DNA of 64,000 nucleotides. It comes from an uncultured Dyadobacter sp. GTDB lineage: Bacteria; Bacteroidota; Bacteroidia; Cytophagales; Spirosomataceae. Both the position numbers and the translations under genes were made by a program. The stretch lies in assembly GCF_946482605.1 (NCBI RefSeq), contig NZ_CAMLSE010000027.1:1-64000 (forward strand), written 5' to 3'. The notes under the pieces are model-generated. The model searched no databases, had not been told where the DNA came from, and saw nothing but the letters and a program-made list of their open reading frames with translations. This document shows, in pieces, positions 18,359 through 27,067 of the stretch; the stretch's first letter is position 1, and each line of letters begins with the position of its first letter.

Positions 18359-19102
18359 TCACGGAAACAGCTCCCACTGCCCGACCTCATGATACCCCTC
18401 TTTGAGCTCGCCGGTCCTGAAACGGTTCACATACTCATGCGCCCGGCGCGTCGGCTCGGGAAGACGGTGCCTGACCAAACATTTCATGGCAAGGCCGAGG
18501 CTGTCCTGCAAGCTCATCAGATGACCCGGCGATATGAATACCGGCTTGACCTTGTCTTTGCTTCGCAACGCGTATCCGATCTCCTCGCCTTTGTCCACAA
18601 CAGGCGTATATGCACCCTTCTCCGGCCCGGGATCGATATACTGCCCGGCCAGTTTCTTTTTTGCACAGCCCATCGTTACCGCGTCTGTAAGTACGCCGAA
18701 ATGCGAAGCAATGCCCATTCTCCTGGCATGCAAAATACCATTACCATCAAACATCACCACATCGGGCTTGACGGGCATTTGTTCATATGCTTTCAATATG
18801 GCGGGAATTTCACGAAAGGCGAGAAAACCAGGCACATAGGGAAATGTGGTGCTGCTTTTCACCAGAGAGTATGAAACCGGCCGTAACTCCGGATAGCTTA
18901 GTACAACAAGCCCGGCATAGACCGTCTCGCTGTAAAGTTCGAGAGAAATATCGGCGCCGGCGATCGTCCGGACCTCCCTCTGCAAAGAATCCAGGATCAA
19001 GTGCTTACGAAGATCATGCTGGATCAAGGTGGCTTCGCTTATGGTGAGCTGATCATAATTCATTTCAGGTGTGGGCATGGCGTGGTTCAGGGAGTCTGGC
19101 AT
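18359..19102 (-). CDS. nfi: Endonuclease V
   Basis: A 247-residue deoxyinosine-specific endonuclease. Family motifs are present in order: GADISLELYSETVYAGLVVL, YVPGFLAFREIPAIL, VVMFDGNGILHARRMGIASH (metal-binding Asp), GVLTDAVTMGCAKKKL and PVFISPGHLMSLQDSLGLA. The enzyme nicks DNA next to hypoxanthine as part of deamination repair. The start is uncertain: residues 9 or 14 (MPTPEMNYDQLTI) are good alternatives, since typical proteins begin close to the latter. The 3' end lies next to the repeat cluster shared with the chitinase gene. Confidence 0.92.
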   Translation of the reverse strand: MPDSLNHAMPTPEMNYDQLTISEATLIQHDLRKHLILDSLQREVRTIAGADISLELYSETVYAGLVVLSYPELRPVSYSLVKSSTTFPYVPGFLAFREIPAILKAYEQMPVKPDVVMFDGNGILHARRMGIASHFGVLTDAVTMGCAKKKLAGQYIDPGPEKGAYTPVVDKGEEIGYALRSKDKVKPVFISPGHLMSLQDSLGLAMKCLVRHRLPEPTRRAHEYVNRFRTGELKEGYHEVGQWELFP

Positions 19103-19161
19103 GATATTTCTTGATTATACCTCAATAATTTGCTTTTCATTCAAAAACCAAGCCACTTTTC

Positions 19162-19668
19162 ATGGAACACACCTCCGTCAGGCGCAAATGGGCGAACTGG
19201 AAATTTATCTCCTTCGTCGTGATACTCATTGCCATTTTTGTAAAGTTCTACGTACTCGACGATCATGACGAGAATGCGCCGGTGACCGTCGAACTCGACC
19301 TGCCCCAGGTTGCATTGCGGAATCAGCAGGAGGTGGAAGCTATTTTGGGCAAAGGCAAAATCGAAAGTTACTACAAAGACGAGCAGGCAGGTTGTGAAAA
19401 ATGCCCGAAAGTAGCCTACCGCGACGGTAAAGTCCAGATTATCTATATCAACGAGATAGCCGATCAGATCCAGCTAAACCATCTCGACGACTTCGACTTT
19501 GAAGACCGCATCATTCTCGGCCTGCTCAATCTGAAAGAAAACATCCCACCAAAAATAGATGAGAACGGGGTTAAAAGGTGGGTGAACTATGAAAAATACA
19601 GCCAGATCGCGGCGTTCTCAGCCAAAGGCCAGGTTGATTACATCCTCGTCAAATGCAAGACGGAGTGA
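19162..19668 (+). CDS. Hypothetical single-pass membrane protein
   Basis: A 168-residue protein with one N-terminal hydrophobic helix (WKFISFVVILIAIFVKFYVL) and a soluble outer domain. It contains CEKCPK, a possible metal or redox cysteine pair. I do not recognise a family. It is divergent from endonuclease V and convergent with NhaA, with only 6 bp to the end of the latter. The ORF is well formed and fills the gap between genes, so it is very likely real. Its function is unknown. Confidence 0.7.
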   Translation: MEHTSVRRKWANWKFISFVVILIAIFVKFYVLDDHDENAPVTVELDLPQVALRNQQEVEAILGKGKIESYYKDEQAGCEKCPKVAYRDGKVQIIYINEIADQIQLNHLDDFDFEDRIILGLLNLKENIPPKIDENGVKRWVNYEKYSQIAAFSAKGQVDYILVKCKTE

Positions 19669-19674
19669 TTGAGC

Positions 19675-20853
19675 TTAACTTCTTGTCCTCCTGCTTACCT
19701 GACTAAGCATTACATATCCCAGCACACCGGACAAAACCGATCCAGCCAGGATTGAAAATTTGGCTTCGGACAGGATCAGCTGTTCACCAGGAAATGAAAG
19801 CAATGCGATAAAAACTGACATCGTGAAACCAATGCCGCCCAGCATTCCCACGCCCACGATGTGCGCCCACCCTGCCCGGGTGGGCATACTGCTGATACCA
19901 AGCTTCACCGTAACCCACGACATGATCGTGATGCCGAGCGGCTTCCCGATCACCAACCCCAGGATAATCCCCATTCCCAGCGGGGTAGTAAGCCCATCCA
20001 GCATGCCTTCTTCGAACATGATATTGGTATTCGACAATGCAAAAAGCGGCATGATCAGGTAGTTGACGGGTCTCACCAGGATATGTTCCAACCTCTCCAG
20101 CGGCGACTCCTGCGCACCGGGCGTGGTGGGTATCGCGAACGCCGTTAGCACACCCGCGATGGTCGCATGTACGCCCGAGTGATGAATAAAATACCAGATG
20201 AACAGACCGGGGATCAGGTAAGCCGCCAGATTTTTCACACCAGCACGGTTCATCACGATCAGCGCCGCAAAAATAGCACCTGCGTACAGCAGGTACGCAT
20301 AATGCAGCTCCGAGGAATAAAAGATTGCAATAACCAGGATCGCCATCAGATCGTCGACGATCGCCAGCGCGGCCAGAAATATTTTCAGCGATGAGGGTAC
20401 TTTACTACCCAGCATGGTGATGATCGCAATCGCAAATGCAATGTCTGTCGCCATGGGGATACCCCAGCCCGTTGCGGTGTGCGTCCCTTTATTCAGCAAA
20501 AAATAGATTCCCGCCGGTGCCAGTACCCCGCCTAATGCCGCGAATATCGGCAATGCGGCCTTTTTGAAAGACGACAGCTCGCCCTCCACCAGTTCCCGCT
20601 TAATCTCAAGTCCTACCAGCAAAAAGAAAATCGCCATCAGTCCGTCGTTGATCCAGAGGAGCACCGGATAACGCAAATGGATGTTTTCCGTATGCACGCC
20701 AATTTCGATGGAGAGAAAATCTTCAAACGCACTGCCCAACGGAGAATTGGCGATACAGAGCGAGACGATCACACAAATAATCAGAATAGCCCCACCCAGG
20801 GATTCCGATTGTATGAATTCTTTGAAAGGTTTGAGGTTGATCAGTTGGGCCAT
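19675..20853 (-). CDS. nhaA: Na+/H+ antiporter NhaA
   Basis: A 392-residue, roughly 12-helix transporter with the NhaA signatures. GWGIPMATDIAFAIAIITML carries the conserved Asp of helix IV, and LAALAIVDDLMAILVIAIFY carries the adjacent Asp-Asp pair of helix V that binds Na+/Li+. LFFLLVGLEIKRE-type sequence is present near the N-terminus. It exchanges internal Na+ for external protons in sodium and alkaline-pH homeostasis. Length is normal. The gene appears to be transcribed alone. Confidence 0.95.
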   Translation of the reverse strand: MAQLINLKPFKEFIQSESLGGAILIICVIVSLCIANSPLGSAFEDFLSIEIGVHTENIHLRYPVLLWINDGLMAIFFLLVGLEIKRELVEGELSSFKKAALPIFAALGGVLAPAGIYFLLNKGTHTATGWGIPMATDIAFAIAIITMLGSKVPSSLKIFLAALAIVDDLMAILVIAIFYSSELHYAYLLYAGAIFAALIVMNRAGVKNLAAYLIPGLFIWYFIHHSGVHATIAGVLTAFAIPTTPGAQESPLERLEHILVRPVNYLIMPLFALSNTNIMFEEGMLDGLTTPLGMGIILGLVIGKPLGITIMSWVTVKLGISSMPTRAGWAHIVGVGMLGGIGFTMSVFIALLSFPGEQLILSEAKFSILAGSVLSGVLGYVMLSQVSRRTRS

Positions 20854-21069
20854 ACCGGCAAGTTAACAAAAGCCGTCAAACTACAAAGCGAACAAAAATT
20901 GCACTTTTTCAATAAAAACCAGCTCATTAACAAGCAAGGCCATATTTGAATATTTCAAAAGATACACCTTCCTTAAATTTATATAAATCACTCATCACCA
21001 ATTAAAACCTTTCATATGACCGTTTGATCACTCATTGAATAAATATATCCGGAACTGCAAAATCCCATT

Positions 21070-21077
21070 TATATTTG
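21070..21077 (+). promoter_or_regulatory. Bacteroidota-type -7 promoter element
   Basis: TATATTTG matches the phylum's TAnnTTTG -7 consensus. It is 46 bp upstream of the small secreted-protein ORF. I see no clear TTTG at the -33 position. Confidence 0.5.
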
Positions 21078-21123
21078 TGACATCAAATAAGACAAAGACA
21101 AGAATTCTAAATAAACAAAAGCT

Positions 21124-21342
21124 ATGAAAACTTTGATCACAACCTTCGTTAGCGTTATCGCATTGACCAGCTCTGTTGCATTCGCAGACGACAATAAAGC
21201 AGTTACTATCCACAATACATTGCCCGCTTCTACCCCCGCTGTGGAAACACCAGCTCCACCGAAAGCAAAGGCAGCTAACCAATATAATCAGCACACACCT
21301 GCTCAGAAAGCTGCTATCGTAGAGCTTAAAGTAGCAAAATAG
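21124..21342 (+). CDS. Small secreted protein (72 aa)
   Basis: A 72-residue protein with a signal peptide (MKTLITTFVSVIALTSSVAF, cut near AFAD) and a short mature part rich in Ala, Pro and Thr (AVETPAPPKAKAANQYNQHT). I do not recognise a family. It has its own TATATTTG promoter element and a strong bidirectional terminator, the layout of a highly expressed single-gene transcript. A periplasmic or surface role follows only from the signal peptide. Confidence 0.75.
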   Translation: MKTLITTFVSVIALTSSVAFADDNKAVTIHNTLPASTPAVETPAPPKAKAANQYNQHTPAQKAAIVELKVAK

Positions 21343-21378
21343 GTTTTAGGAAAAATTGAAAGGTGAAATTGAGATCTT

Positions 21379-21409
21379 AAAAAGGAGGGCACTTGCACCT
21401 CCTTTTTTT
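21379..21409 (+). terminator. Bidirectional Rho-independent terminator
   Basis: A 10-bp stem (AAAAAGGAGG at 21379-21388 pairs with 21398-21407) with a 9-nt loop has T-runs on both strands. It serves the small secreted-protein gene and the convergent end of the phosphonate operon. Confidence 0.85.
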
Positions 21410-21426
21410 ATGTCCAAATCCGCCGG

Positions 21427-22725
21427 TTAGATCGCAGCCAGCGTTGAAGTACTTCCGGCCGGCCGCCCGGCGCGATACTTATCGAAATAAATGTTGCTGA
21501 TGGCAAGCAAAAGCAATCCGAGGCAGAACTGCAGATAAGAAAATTGCATCAGCACCCGCGACCAGCTCAGGTCTTTCATAAAAAACTCTTTGTAAAGCAA
21601 CAACCCCACGCTGCCCAAATAACCAATGCTTTCGCAGATATACACAAAAAATCCGGCATTGGCCTTGATACGGTACAAAGCGATCATCCGCTCGAATACC
21701 ACCGTTTGCAACACTGTGTAGGCCAAAAATAAGCCCAATCCTATCATGAGCATCCAGCAAAAACCATTGATGACGGCCTTTTCAAAAAGCAATGTCCCGA
21801 CGCCGATCAGGATAATACCCGCGAAAAGAATGAGATAGGTCAGCCGGAAGCCCGTCAGGTTATCGCGAACAAAAGCCAGCGCCCCGATGATGACGAGCAC
21901 CGCGATACCTGTGATCATTTCGGTCGTCGTAAGCACGCTGCTCCCCCAATGTGAATCGATCTCATTCCAGATCTCTATCGTGAAATTGTCACGAAAATCG
22001 CGCACCACCACGAGCGTCGCGTAGAATATAACCAGGCAGACGATCGGAAAACCGAATTGCTGCATCACGAGCCGCTTATCCTCCCGTGTCATAGGTACGC
22101 GCTCCGTACGCAAAGCCACATCCTCGGCCGTCGGCTTCGGGATCACCGACAACATCCACACAAACAACAGGAACAAAGGAAGGAAAAGCACACCCATAAA
22201 TGCCGGCATCCAGAACTCTGAAATACCCGGAAAAATGCCATGCACCTCAATATAAGTGGTTTTAAGAATGCCCGACGCCACCACCACGCTGATGTTCAAC
22301 CCCATTGCCAGCATTTCAGTAAACCGGCGGCCTTCGAGAAAGCTGAAAACAACGCCGTAAACCATCCCGAGCGGCAAGCCGTTCATGAAAAGAAAAACAA
22401 AGTTGTAAGGATAAGGACAAAGCCCAAAAAACAGCAGCGCGAGCTCCGCGACGAGGATCAGCCCGACGACCAGCCGCACGCGCGCCCCATGTTTTAATTC
22501 CGAAATCACCTTGATCCCCGCAAATTTCGACAGCGTATAGCCGGCAACCTGCGCAATGATCAGAACAGCCTTGTAGCTCACCTCACCCAGCTCCAACCCC
22601 TGGTACAATCCGGCATTGAAGGGCTTCCGGAACGCATACATACAAAAATAAGCCCCAAACGAAGCAATAATGGCCCAGGAAATAAAGAACGTATTCGATC
22701 TTGCAAGTGCTTCTTTCAGGCGCAT
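21427..22725 (-). CDS. DUF5690 family MFS-like transporter
   Basis: A 432-residue integral membrane protein with about 12 predicted helices, matching the DUF5690 family of MFS-like proteins. The start (ISWAIIASFGAYFCMYAFRK, then PFNAG) resembles organophosphate:phosphate antiporters such as GlpT/UhpT, which carry a similar YxxRK segment. It is the last gene of the five-gene run starting with the phosphonatase-like hydrolase, 18 bp after the PLP enzyme. The likely job is inner-membrane uptake of a phosphonate or related small phospho-compound. That is inference from position and the weak OPA likeness, because the family has no assigned substrate. A bidirectional terminator closes the operon. 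Confidence 0.85.
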   Translation of the reverse strand: MRLKEALARSNTFFISWAIIASFGAYFCMYAFRKPFNAGLYQGLELGEVSYKAVLIIAQVAGYTLSKFAGIKVISELKHGARVRLVVGLILVAELALLFFGLCPYPYNFVFLFMNGLPLGMVYGVVFSFLEGRRFTEMLAMGLNISVVVASGILKTTYIEVHGIFPGISEFWMPAFMGVLFLPLFLLFVWMLSVIPKPTAEDVALRTERVPMTREDKRLVMQQFGFPIVCLVIFYATLVVVRDFRDNFTIEIWNEIDSHWGSSVLTTTEMITGIAVLVIIGALAFVRDNLTGFRLTYLILFAGIILIGVGTLLFEKAVINGFCWMLMIGLGLFLAYTVLQTVVFERMIALYRIKANAGFFVYICESIGYLGSVGLLLYKEFFMKDLSWSRVLMQFSYLQFCLGLLLLAISNIYFDKYRAGRPAGSTSTLAAI

Positions 22726-22743
22726 ATCGTCAAATGTTGAGTT

Positions 22744-24102
22744 TTATACCAAAACTGAGGCCGTTTCGATGGCTTTTTCTAAAATCTGCAATGCTGCTGT
22801 CAGCTGCTCGCGGGTGATGATAAGGGGCGGCGAAAGCTGGATCACATTGCCCTGCGACACCTTAAAGCTCAGGCCGTTTTTAAGACACTCGTACATCACG
22901 GCTTCCGCTTCCTGAACGGCTTTTTCTTTCGTTACACGGTCCTTCACCAGTTCCACACCCCACAGCAATCCGATACCCCTTACTTCGCCGATCAATGGAA
23001 ACTTGTCTTGCAGGCTGGTAAGCTCTTCGCGCATGAATGCAGCATCCGCATTCACTTTGTCCAGTACATCGTTTTGTTCGATAAAGTCCAGCATTGCCAG
23101 CGCGGCCACACTGCCCAACGGGCTTTTCTCATGCGTAAAATGCCCCAGTGAAACACTCTGCGCCACATTGTACCGATCGCGGGCGACAATAGCGGCCATC
23201 GGCATTACGCCTCCGCCCAGCCCCTTACCCAGGCATACAATATCAGGTTCGATTCCATAGTGCTCAAAAGCGAACATTTTGCCCGTACGGCCGAACGCAA
23301 TAGGGATCTCGTCCAGGATGAGCAGCACTTGATGTTTGGTACAAATCGCTCTCACGCGGTCCCAGTAGGCTTGTGAAGGAATTTGCACATCGGTATTCCG
23401 GATGGTTTCGATCACAAAAGCACCGATATCCCCTTCCTTTTCGATGACGTATTCGAGGTAGTCGGCATAGGGCAGGTCACCATTGCCGGCAGCCGTAAAA
23501 GGCCCCCGGTAGGTCATCGGAGGCGGAATGCGCTCTACGCCGGGCATCAGTGGCCCCATGTCTTTCCGGAAGTCCAGCTCGCCTCCTGCTGAAATAGCGT
23601 CCAGCGACGCACCATGGAACGAATCCCAAAGCGACACAACTTTATGCCTGCCCGTCACAATCCGGGCGAGTTTCAGCGCCATACTGATAGCCGATGTACC
23701 GCCCGGGGCAAACAGCACCCGGTTCAGGTCGCCGGGCATCAGACTGCCCAGTTTTTTGGCCAGTTCGATCGCCGGCACATTGGTATACCTGCGCGGGGAA
23801 AACGGCAGGATATCCAGCTGTTCTTTCAGTTTTTCAATGATATACGGATGCCGGTAACCCAGCTGGTGGACATTGTTGCCGTGAAAATCCATGTAACGCT
23901 TTCCCTGCACGTCGGTCAGGTAAATGCCCTCGCACGATGCCAGTACATCCAGGCAAGGCGTGGAAAGCGATTGGTGTAAAAAATACTCCGCGTCTTCATG
24001 CAGGTAGCCCGAAGTTTCGGGATCGCTGATCACCGCATACCAGTCGTGACGCGCAGATGATAAATTAATGTCGCCTTCAGTTCTGTTGTGTACCTCTGCC
24101 AT
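22744..24102 (-). CDS. Class III PLP enzyme, PbfA-like
   Basis: A 452-residue fold-type I PLP enzyme of the class III aminotransferase group. It shows the substrate/PLP segment FAPGGTSAISMALKLARIVT, the PLP Asp in ILLDE-type VLLILDEIPIAFGRTGKMFA, and the Schiff-base Lys in DIVCLGKGLGGGVMPMAAIV. The N-terminal third (YMDFHGNNVHQLGYRHPYII, LPFSPRRYTN) is typical of the 'aspartate aminotransferase family' proteins found in phosphonate clusters. One such protein, PbfA, is described as an (R)-1-hydroxy-2-aminoethylphosphonate ammonia-lyase that yields phosphonoacetaldehyde. Ordinary AEP:pyruvate transaminase activity is the alternative. The start is 15 bp after the alkaline-phosphatase-like gene. 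Confidence 0.85.
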   Translation of the reverse strand: MAEVHNRTEGDINLSSARHDWYAVISDPETSGYLHEDAEYFLHQSLSTPCLDVLASCEGIYLTDVQGKRYMDFHGNNVHQLGYRHPYIIEKLKEQLDILPFSPRRYTNVPAIELAKKLGSLMPGDLNRVLFAPGGTSAISMALKLARIVTGRHKVVSLWDSFHGASLDAISAGGELDFRKDMGPLMPGVERIPPPMTYRGPFTAAGNGDLPYADYLEYVIEKEGDIGAFVIETIRNTDVQIPSQAYWDRVRAICTKHQVLLILDEIPIAFGRTGKMFAFEHYGIEPDIVCLGKGLGGGVMPMAAIVARDRYNVAQSVSLGHFTHEKSPLGSVAALAMLDFIEQNDVLDKVNADAAFMREELTSLQDKFPLIGEVRGIGLLWGVELVKDRVTKEKAVQEAEAVMYECLKNGLSFKVSQGNVIQLSPPLIITREQLTAALQILEKAIETASVLV

Positions 24103-24117
24103 ACGCAGGTTTGAATG

Positions 24118-25782
24118 TTATTTGACAAAAAGCTTGTCTGCCGGAATCAGCTGCTTGGGAATACCCGGGCCGCGATAGAATGCATCGAGCCAAAAACCGC
24201 CGCCATTGTTATAATACTGTATCCTGATGGGGTGTTTGCCTGCTTTCAGCTCGATGGAACCCGTTTTTTCCTCTACGCCATGGTTCCCGTCATTGTTCAC
24301 CACTTCCTTACCATCCACAAACAGCTTGCTGCCATCATCGGATTGGGTTGCAAACTGGTATTTACCCTCCTGATCGATTTGGATAAAACCTTCAAACTGC
24401 ACCGCAAAACCCGCCCCTTCCTTGCCTGCCATTGCCTCTATATCCTCCTTCACCATTCCAAACTCCGGTGCCACCCAGGTTTTACCCTTTTTCAATTGCG
24501 CAAAATCCGGGACCTTGTTCATTTCTTTACCCGAATAGAAGGTCGCCATAAGGCCATTCCCCCGGCCGGATTTCACCAACCTAAAATACGCAGTTGAAAG
24601 CAAACTCGGGTTACCCTTATCATCAAAAGTCCTGGCTTTCACAACGGTTGTTTTATCGACCGCAAAAGGCTCCTTATAAACCGGAGCATTCGCATCGGGA
24701 TCCGACCCATTGGTCGTGTAGCGGGTAACGCCGTTTTCCGCTTTGGTTTCGATACGCACCGTCGCCGACCTATCCACATACAGCCCCCCGGCCTGCTGAT
24801 ACAGCTTTCGCTCGGGATAAACAACCGGCATAGCCACGCTCTTCTCACCGAGCCAGAGATTTTCAGGCTCTTCAAAACCATTGAAAACAGGTTTCACCGG
24901 GCGACCGATCCAGGCATACGGTTGTTTCAGGCCCAATGCAAATGCAATCGTGGAAGCCAGGTCATAAGTATACACCTGCTGTTTGATCTGATATCCTTTT
25001 TTCACATCCGCACCATAAAACACCCCGGCGATCTCCGCTTCCTGCGGCGTTGCGCCACCATGCCCGTAACCCAGCCCGCCATGATCGGCCCAAAGGATCA
25101 CCAGCGTATTTTCGGCCATGCCGGCTTCCTTAATGCCCGCCAGAACCTGTCCGATCAGCGAATCGGTTTTGGCCACCGACTTGTAATACTCCGGAGAACC
25201 GTGACCTCCATGGTGTCCGGCATGATCCACGTGATCGAAATGCACAAAACCGAGTACCGGCTTTTTGCTTTTGATATATCTTATAAAATCGGTGGCGGTG
25301 GAATCTTCGGTTGAGAAATGCTTGTCGTAATTCACCGCATTCTTTTGAAAAAGTCGACCGAATCCGCCCCAATGGTACACTGCGCCGATCTCCGCATTGG
25401 GCTGAGCCTTGTGTAAGATGCTGAAAATCGTAGGGAAACGCCCATCTGCCTCCTGCGCAATGGGCGGCAGGGTGTGGTCGTCCATTTCCCAGTCGTTGTT
25501 GATGATCCCATGCTGCTCCGGACCGGCACCCATGATCATCGACGCCCAGTTCTGGCTGCTGGCCGAGGTCAGTACCGTCCGCACGTTCCATTTAACGGCA
25601 CCATTCGCCACCATCTGATCGATGACAGGCGTTTCGGCTTTTTGGATACCATCAGGACTCAGCCCGTCGACACCGATCACGATCACGTGCCGGACGCCCG
25701 CAGGCTTCTCGTCTGACTGAGGATGAAAGGCCGTCAGAAGCCACGAAGCCGCCGACAACACGCAGGTAATTCTTGCAAGCAT
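24118..25782 (-). CDS. Secreted alkaline-phosphatase-superfamily enzyme with PA14 domain
   Basis: A 554-residue exported enzyme (signal peptide about residues 1-20). Residues about 30-300 form an NPP-like alkaline phosphatase superfamily domain. Metal ligands are in IVIGVDGLSPDG (Asp 39), HFDHVDHAGHHGGHG and WADHGGLGYGHGG. The nucleophile is probably Ser 75 in SASSQNWASMIMG, which aligns with the Thr-Phe-Pro-Asn-His motif of NPPs. A chitobiase/hexosaminidase C-terminal-like domain (about 325-405) and a PA14 domain (about 410-550, ATQSDDGSKLFVDGKEVVNN) follow. Both are common in carbohydrate-active proteins. It is embedded in the phosphonate operon, so release of aminophosphonate from a glycan or lipid ester is a reasonable inference. 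Phosphodiesterase or phosphatase activity on other compounds is possible. Confidence 0.85.
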   Translation of the reverse strand: MLARITCVLSAASWLLTAFHPQSDEKPAGVRHVIVIGVDGLSPDGIQKAETPVIDQMVANGAVKWNVRTVLTSASSQNWASMIMGAGPEQHGIINNDWEMDDHTLPPIAQEADGRFPTIFSILHKAQPNAEIGAVYHWGGFGRLFQKNAVNYDKHFSTEDSTATDFIRYIKSKKPVLGFVHFDHVDHAGHHGGHGSPEYYKSVAKTDSLIGQVLAGIKEAGMAENTLVILWADHGGLGYGHGGATPQEAEIAGVFYGADVKKGYQIKQQVYTYDLASTIAFALGLKQPYAWIGRPVKPVFNGFEEPENLWLGEKSVAMPVVYPERKLYQQAGGLYVDRSATVRIETKAENGVTRYTTNGSDPDANAPVYKEPFAVDKTTVVKARTFDDKGNPSLLSTAYFRLVKSGRGNGLMATFYSGKEMNKVPDFAQLKKGKTWVAPEFGMVKEDIEAMAGKEGAGFAVQFEGFIQIDQEGKYQFATQSDDGSKLFVDGKEVVNNDGNHGVEEKTGSIELKAGKHPIRIQYYNNGGGFWLDAFYRGPGIPKQLIPADKLFVK

Positions 25783-25910
25783 ATATATCTCAAATTAGAA
25801 TTCCATATAGTCTTGACTGCCAAACAGCCGCCTGACACAATCGGCCGTCTGGCCGCATCAGGCTAGCAAATCACCTGAGCAACTAACGTATAATCAATAT
25901 ACGCATAGCA

Positions 25911-27038
25911 TTATGACTGGTAAGTCCCGCCAACCACTTCATCACACAGGCCGAACGAAAGGGTCATACCATTACCACCAAGTCCATTGATGATCGTAAC
26001 GCCACTTTCCGGCTTGATGACGATCTCTGTCCTCCCGTTTGTCATCTTGGGGTATATCCCGTGCCAGGTCTGAAACACCTTCGGCGATTTGAACCGGGCA
26101 AACGTACCCAGGTAATCGAGGATCATGGTATTAATAAATTCCCGGTCGAAGGGATCGAATGTCAGCGCGTATTCGTGCGAATCTCCCACTGTTATTTCCC
26201 CCAGGCCATTTTGCGACGCCATTACGTGAATGCCCCATTTCAGATGTTCGGTATAATCCCGTTCATACCTCGCTTTCAGGCCTGGCAATGATGGCGCTGC
26301 CTGAAAACCGTGGTAGTGGATCAGCGAAAGGCCGCCGCACAATGCCGGACCGATCTTCCAGTTATCGGGCTGCGCTTCGAGACGCAGCATCTGAAGTTTG
26401 CATTTGGTTAATGGGGCCGCAGCGAACTCCGAAGGATACAAAGTTTCGAAATCCTGCCCGCTGCATACGAATATCTCGTCCGCCGACCAGCTTTGGGTCC
26501 CCGAATATACCGCAGGGTATTCCACCTTCGAAATAGCTGTATTCCAGATAAATTCAACTCCTAATGTGGCTTCGAGGTAGCCTGGAATGGCAGCAATAGC
26601 CTCGCGAGGATCCACGATCATTTCGTCAGCGGAATACAATGAACCCAGCAAACCATCCGCATTCACCGCCGGCGACTTTTCCAGCGTTTCCAATGCATTC
26701 AGGAAACTTACCGGCCTATATGGGCTCGTATCCACAAACTGCCGGATCACTTCCAGCTCGTCCTGATGATAAGCCATATGCAGGCTTCCCCCTTCATGCG
26801 ACCAGCATTTGGCTCCCGCCAACACCTCTTTCCAGATACTTTTGGCATGCAATGCACGCTCATATAACTTTCCTTCCGGCTGACCGATCGGCCATACCAT
26901 CCCAAAATTACGGATCGAAGCTCCGATAGCCTTCGACGAACGCTCCACCACCGTAACCTTATAACCACGTGTAGCCAAAGCCCGTGCAGTTGCCAACCCG
27001 ACGATCCCGGCACCGATCACTATCGCAGATTTACTCAT
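25911..27038 (-). CDS. FAD-dependent amine oxidase, TIGR03364/PbfD-like
   Basis: A 375-residue DAO-type flavoenzyme. The N-terminal Rossmann motif is AIVIGAGIVGLATARALATR, followed by VTVVERSSKAIGASIRNFGM. The C-terminus has the second FAD contact TIINGLGGNGMTLSFGL. The ASIRNFGMVWPIGQPEG segment is characteristic of the TIGR03364 clade, known for genomic linkage to phosphonatase-like hydrolases. The proposed reaction is oxidative deamination of an aminophosphonate, giving an aldehyde. I chose the ATG at 27038 rather than the TTG four codons upstream. The gene is 29 bp after the phosphonatase-like gene and 128 bp before the phosphatase-superfamily gene. Confidence 0.87.
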   Translation of the reverse strand: MSKSAIVIGAGIVGLATARALATRGYKVTVVERSSKAIGASIRNFGMVWPIGQPEGKLYERALHAKSIWKEVLAGAKCWSHEGGSLHMAYHQDELEVIRQFVDTSPYRPVSFLNALETLEKSPAVNADGLLGSLYSADEMIVDPREAIAAIPGYLEATLGVEFIWNTAISKVEYPAVYSGTQSWSADEIFVCSGQDFETLYPSEFAAAPLTKCKLQMLRLEAQPDNWKIGPALCGGLSLIHYHGFQAAPSLPGLKARYERDYTEHLKWGIHVMASQNGLGEITVGDSHEYALTFDPFDREFINTMILDYLGTFARFKSPKVFQTWHGIYPKMTNGRTEIVIKPESGVTIINGLGGNGMTLSFGLCDEVVGGTYQS

Positions 27039-27067
27039 GCTGTCAGTCAAATAATGTAAATATTGGA

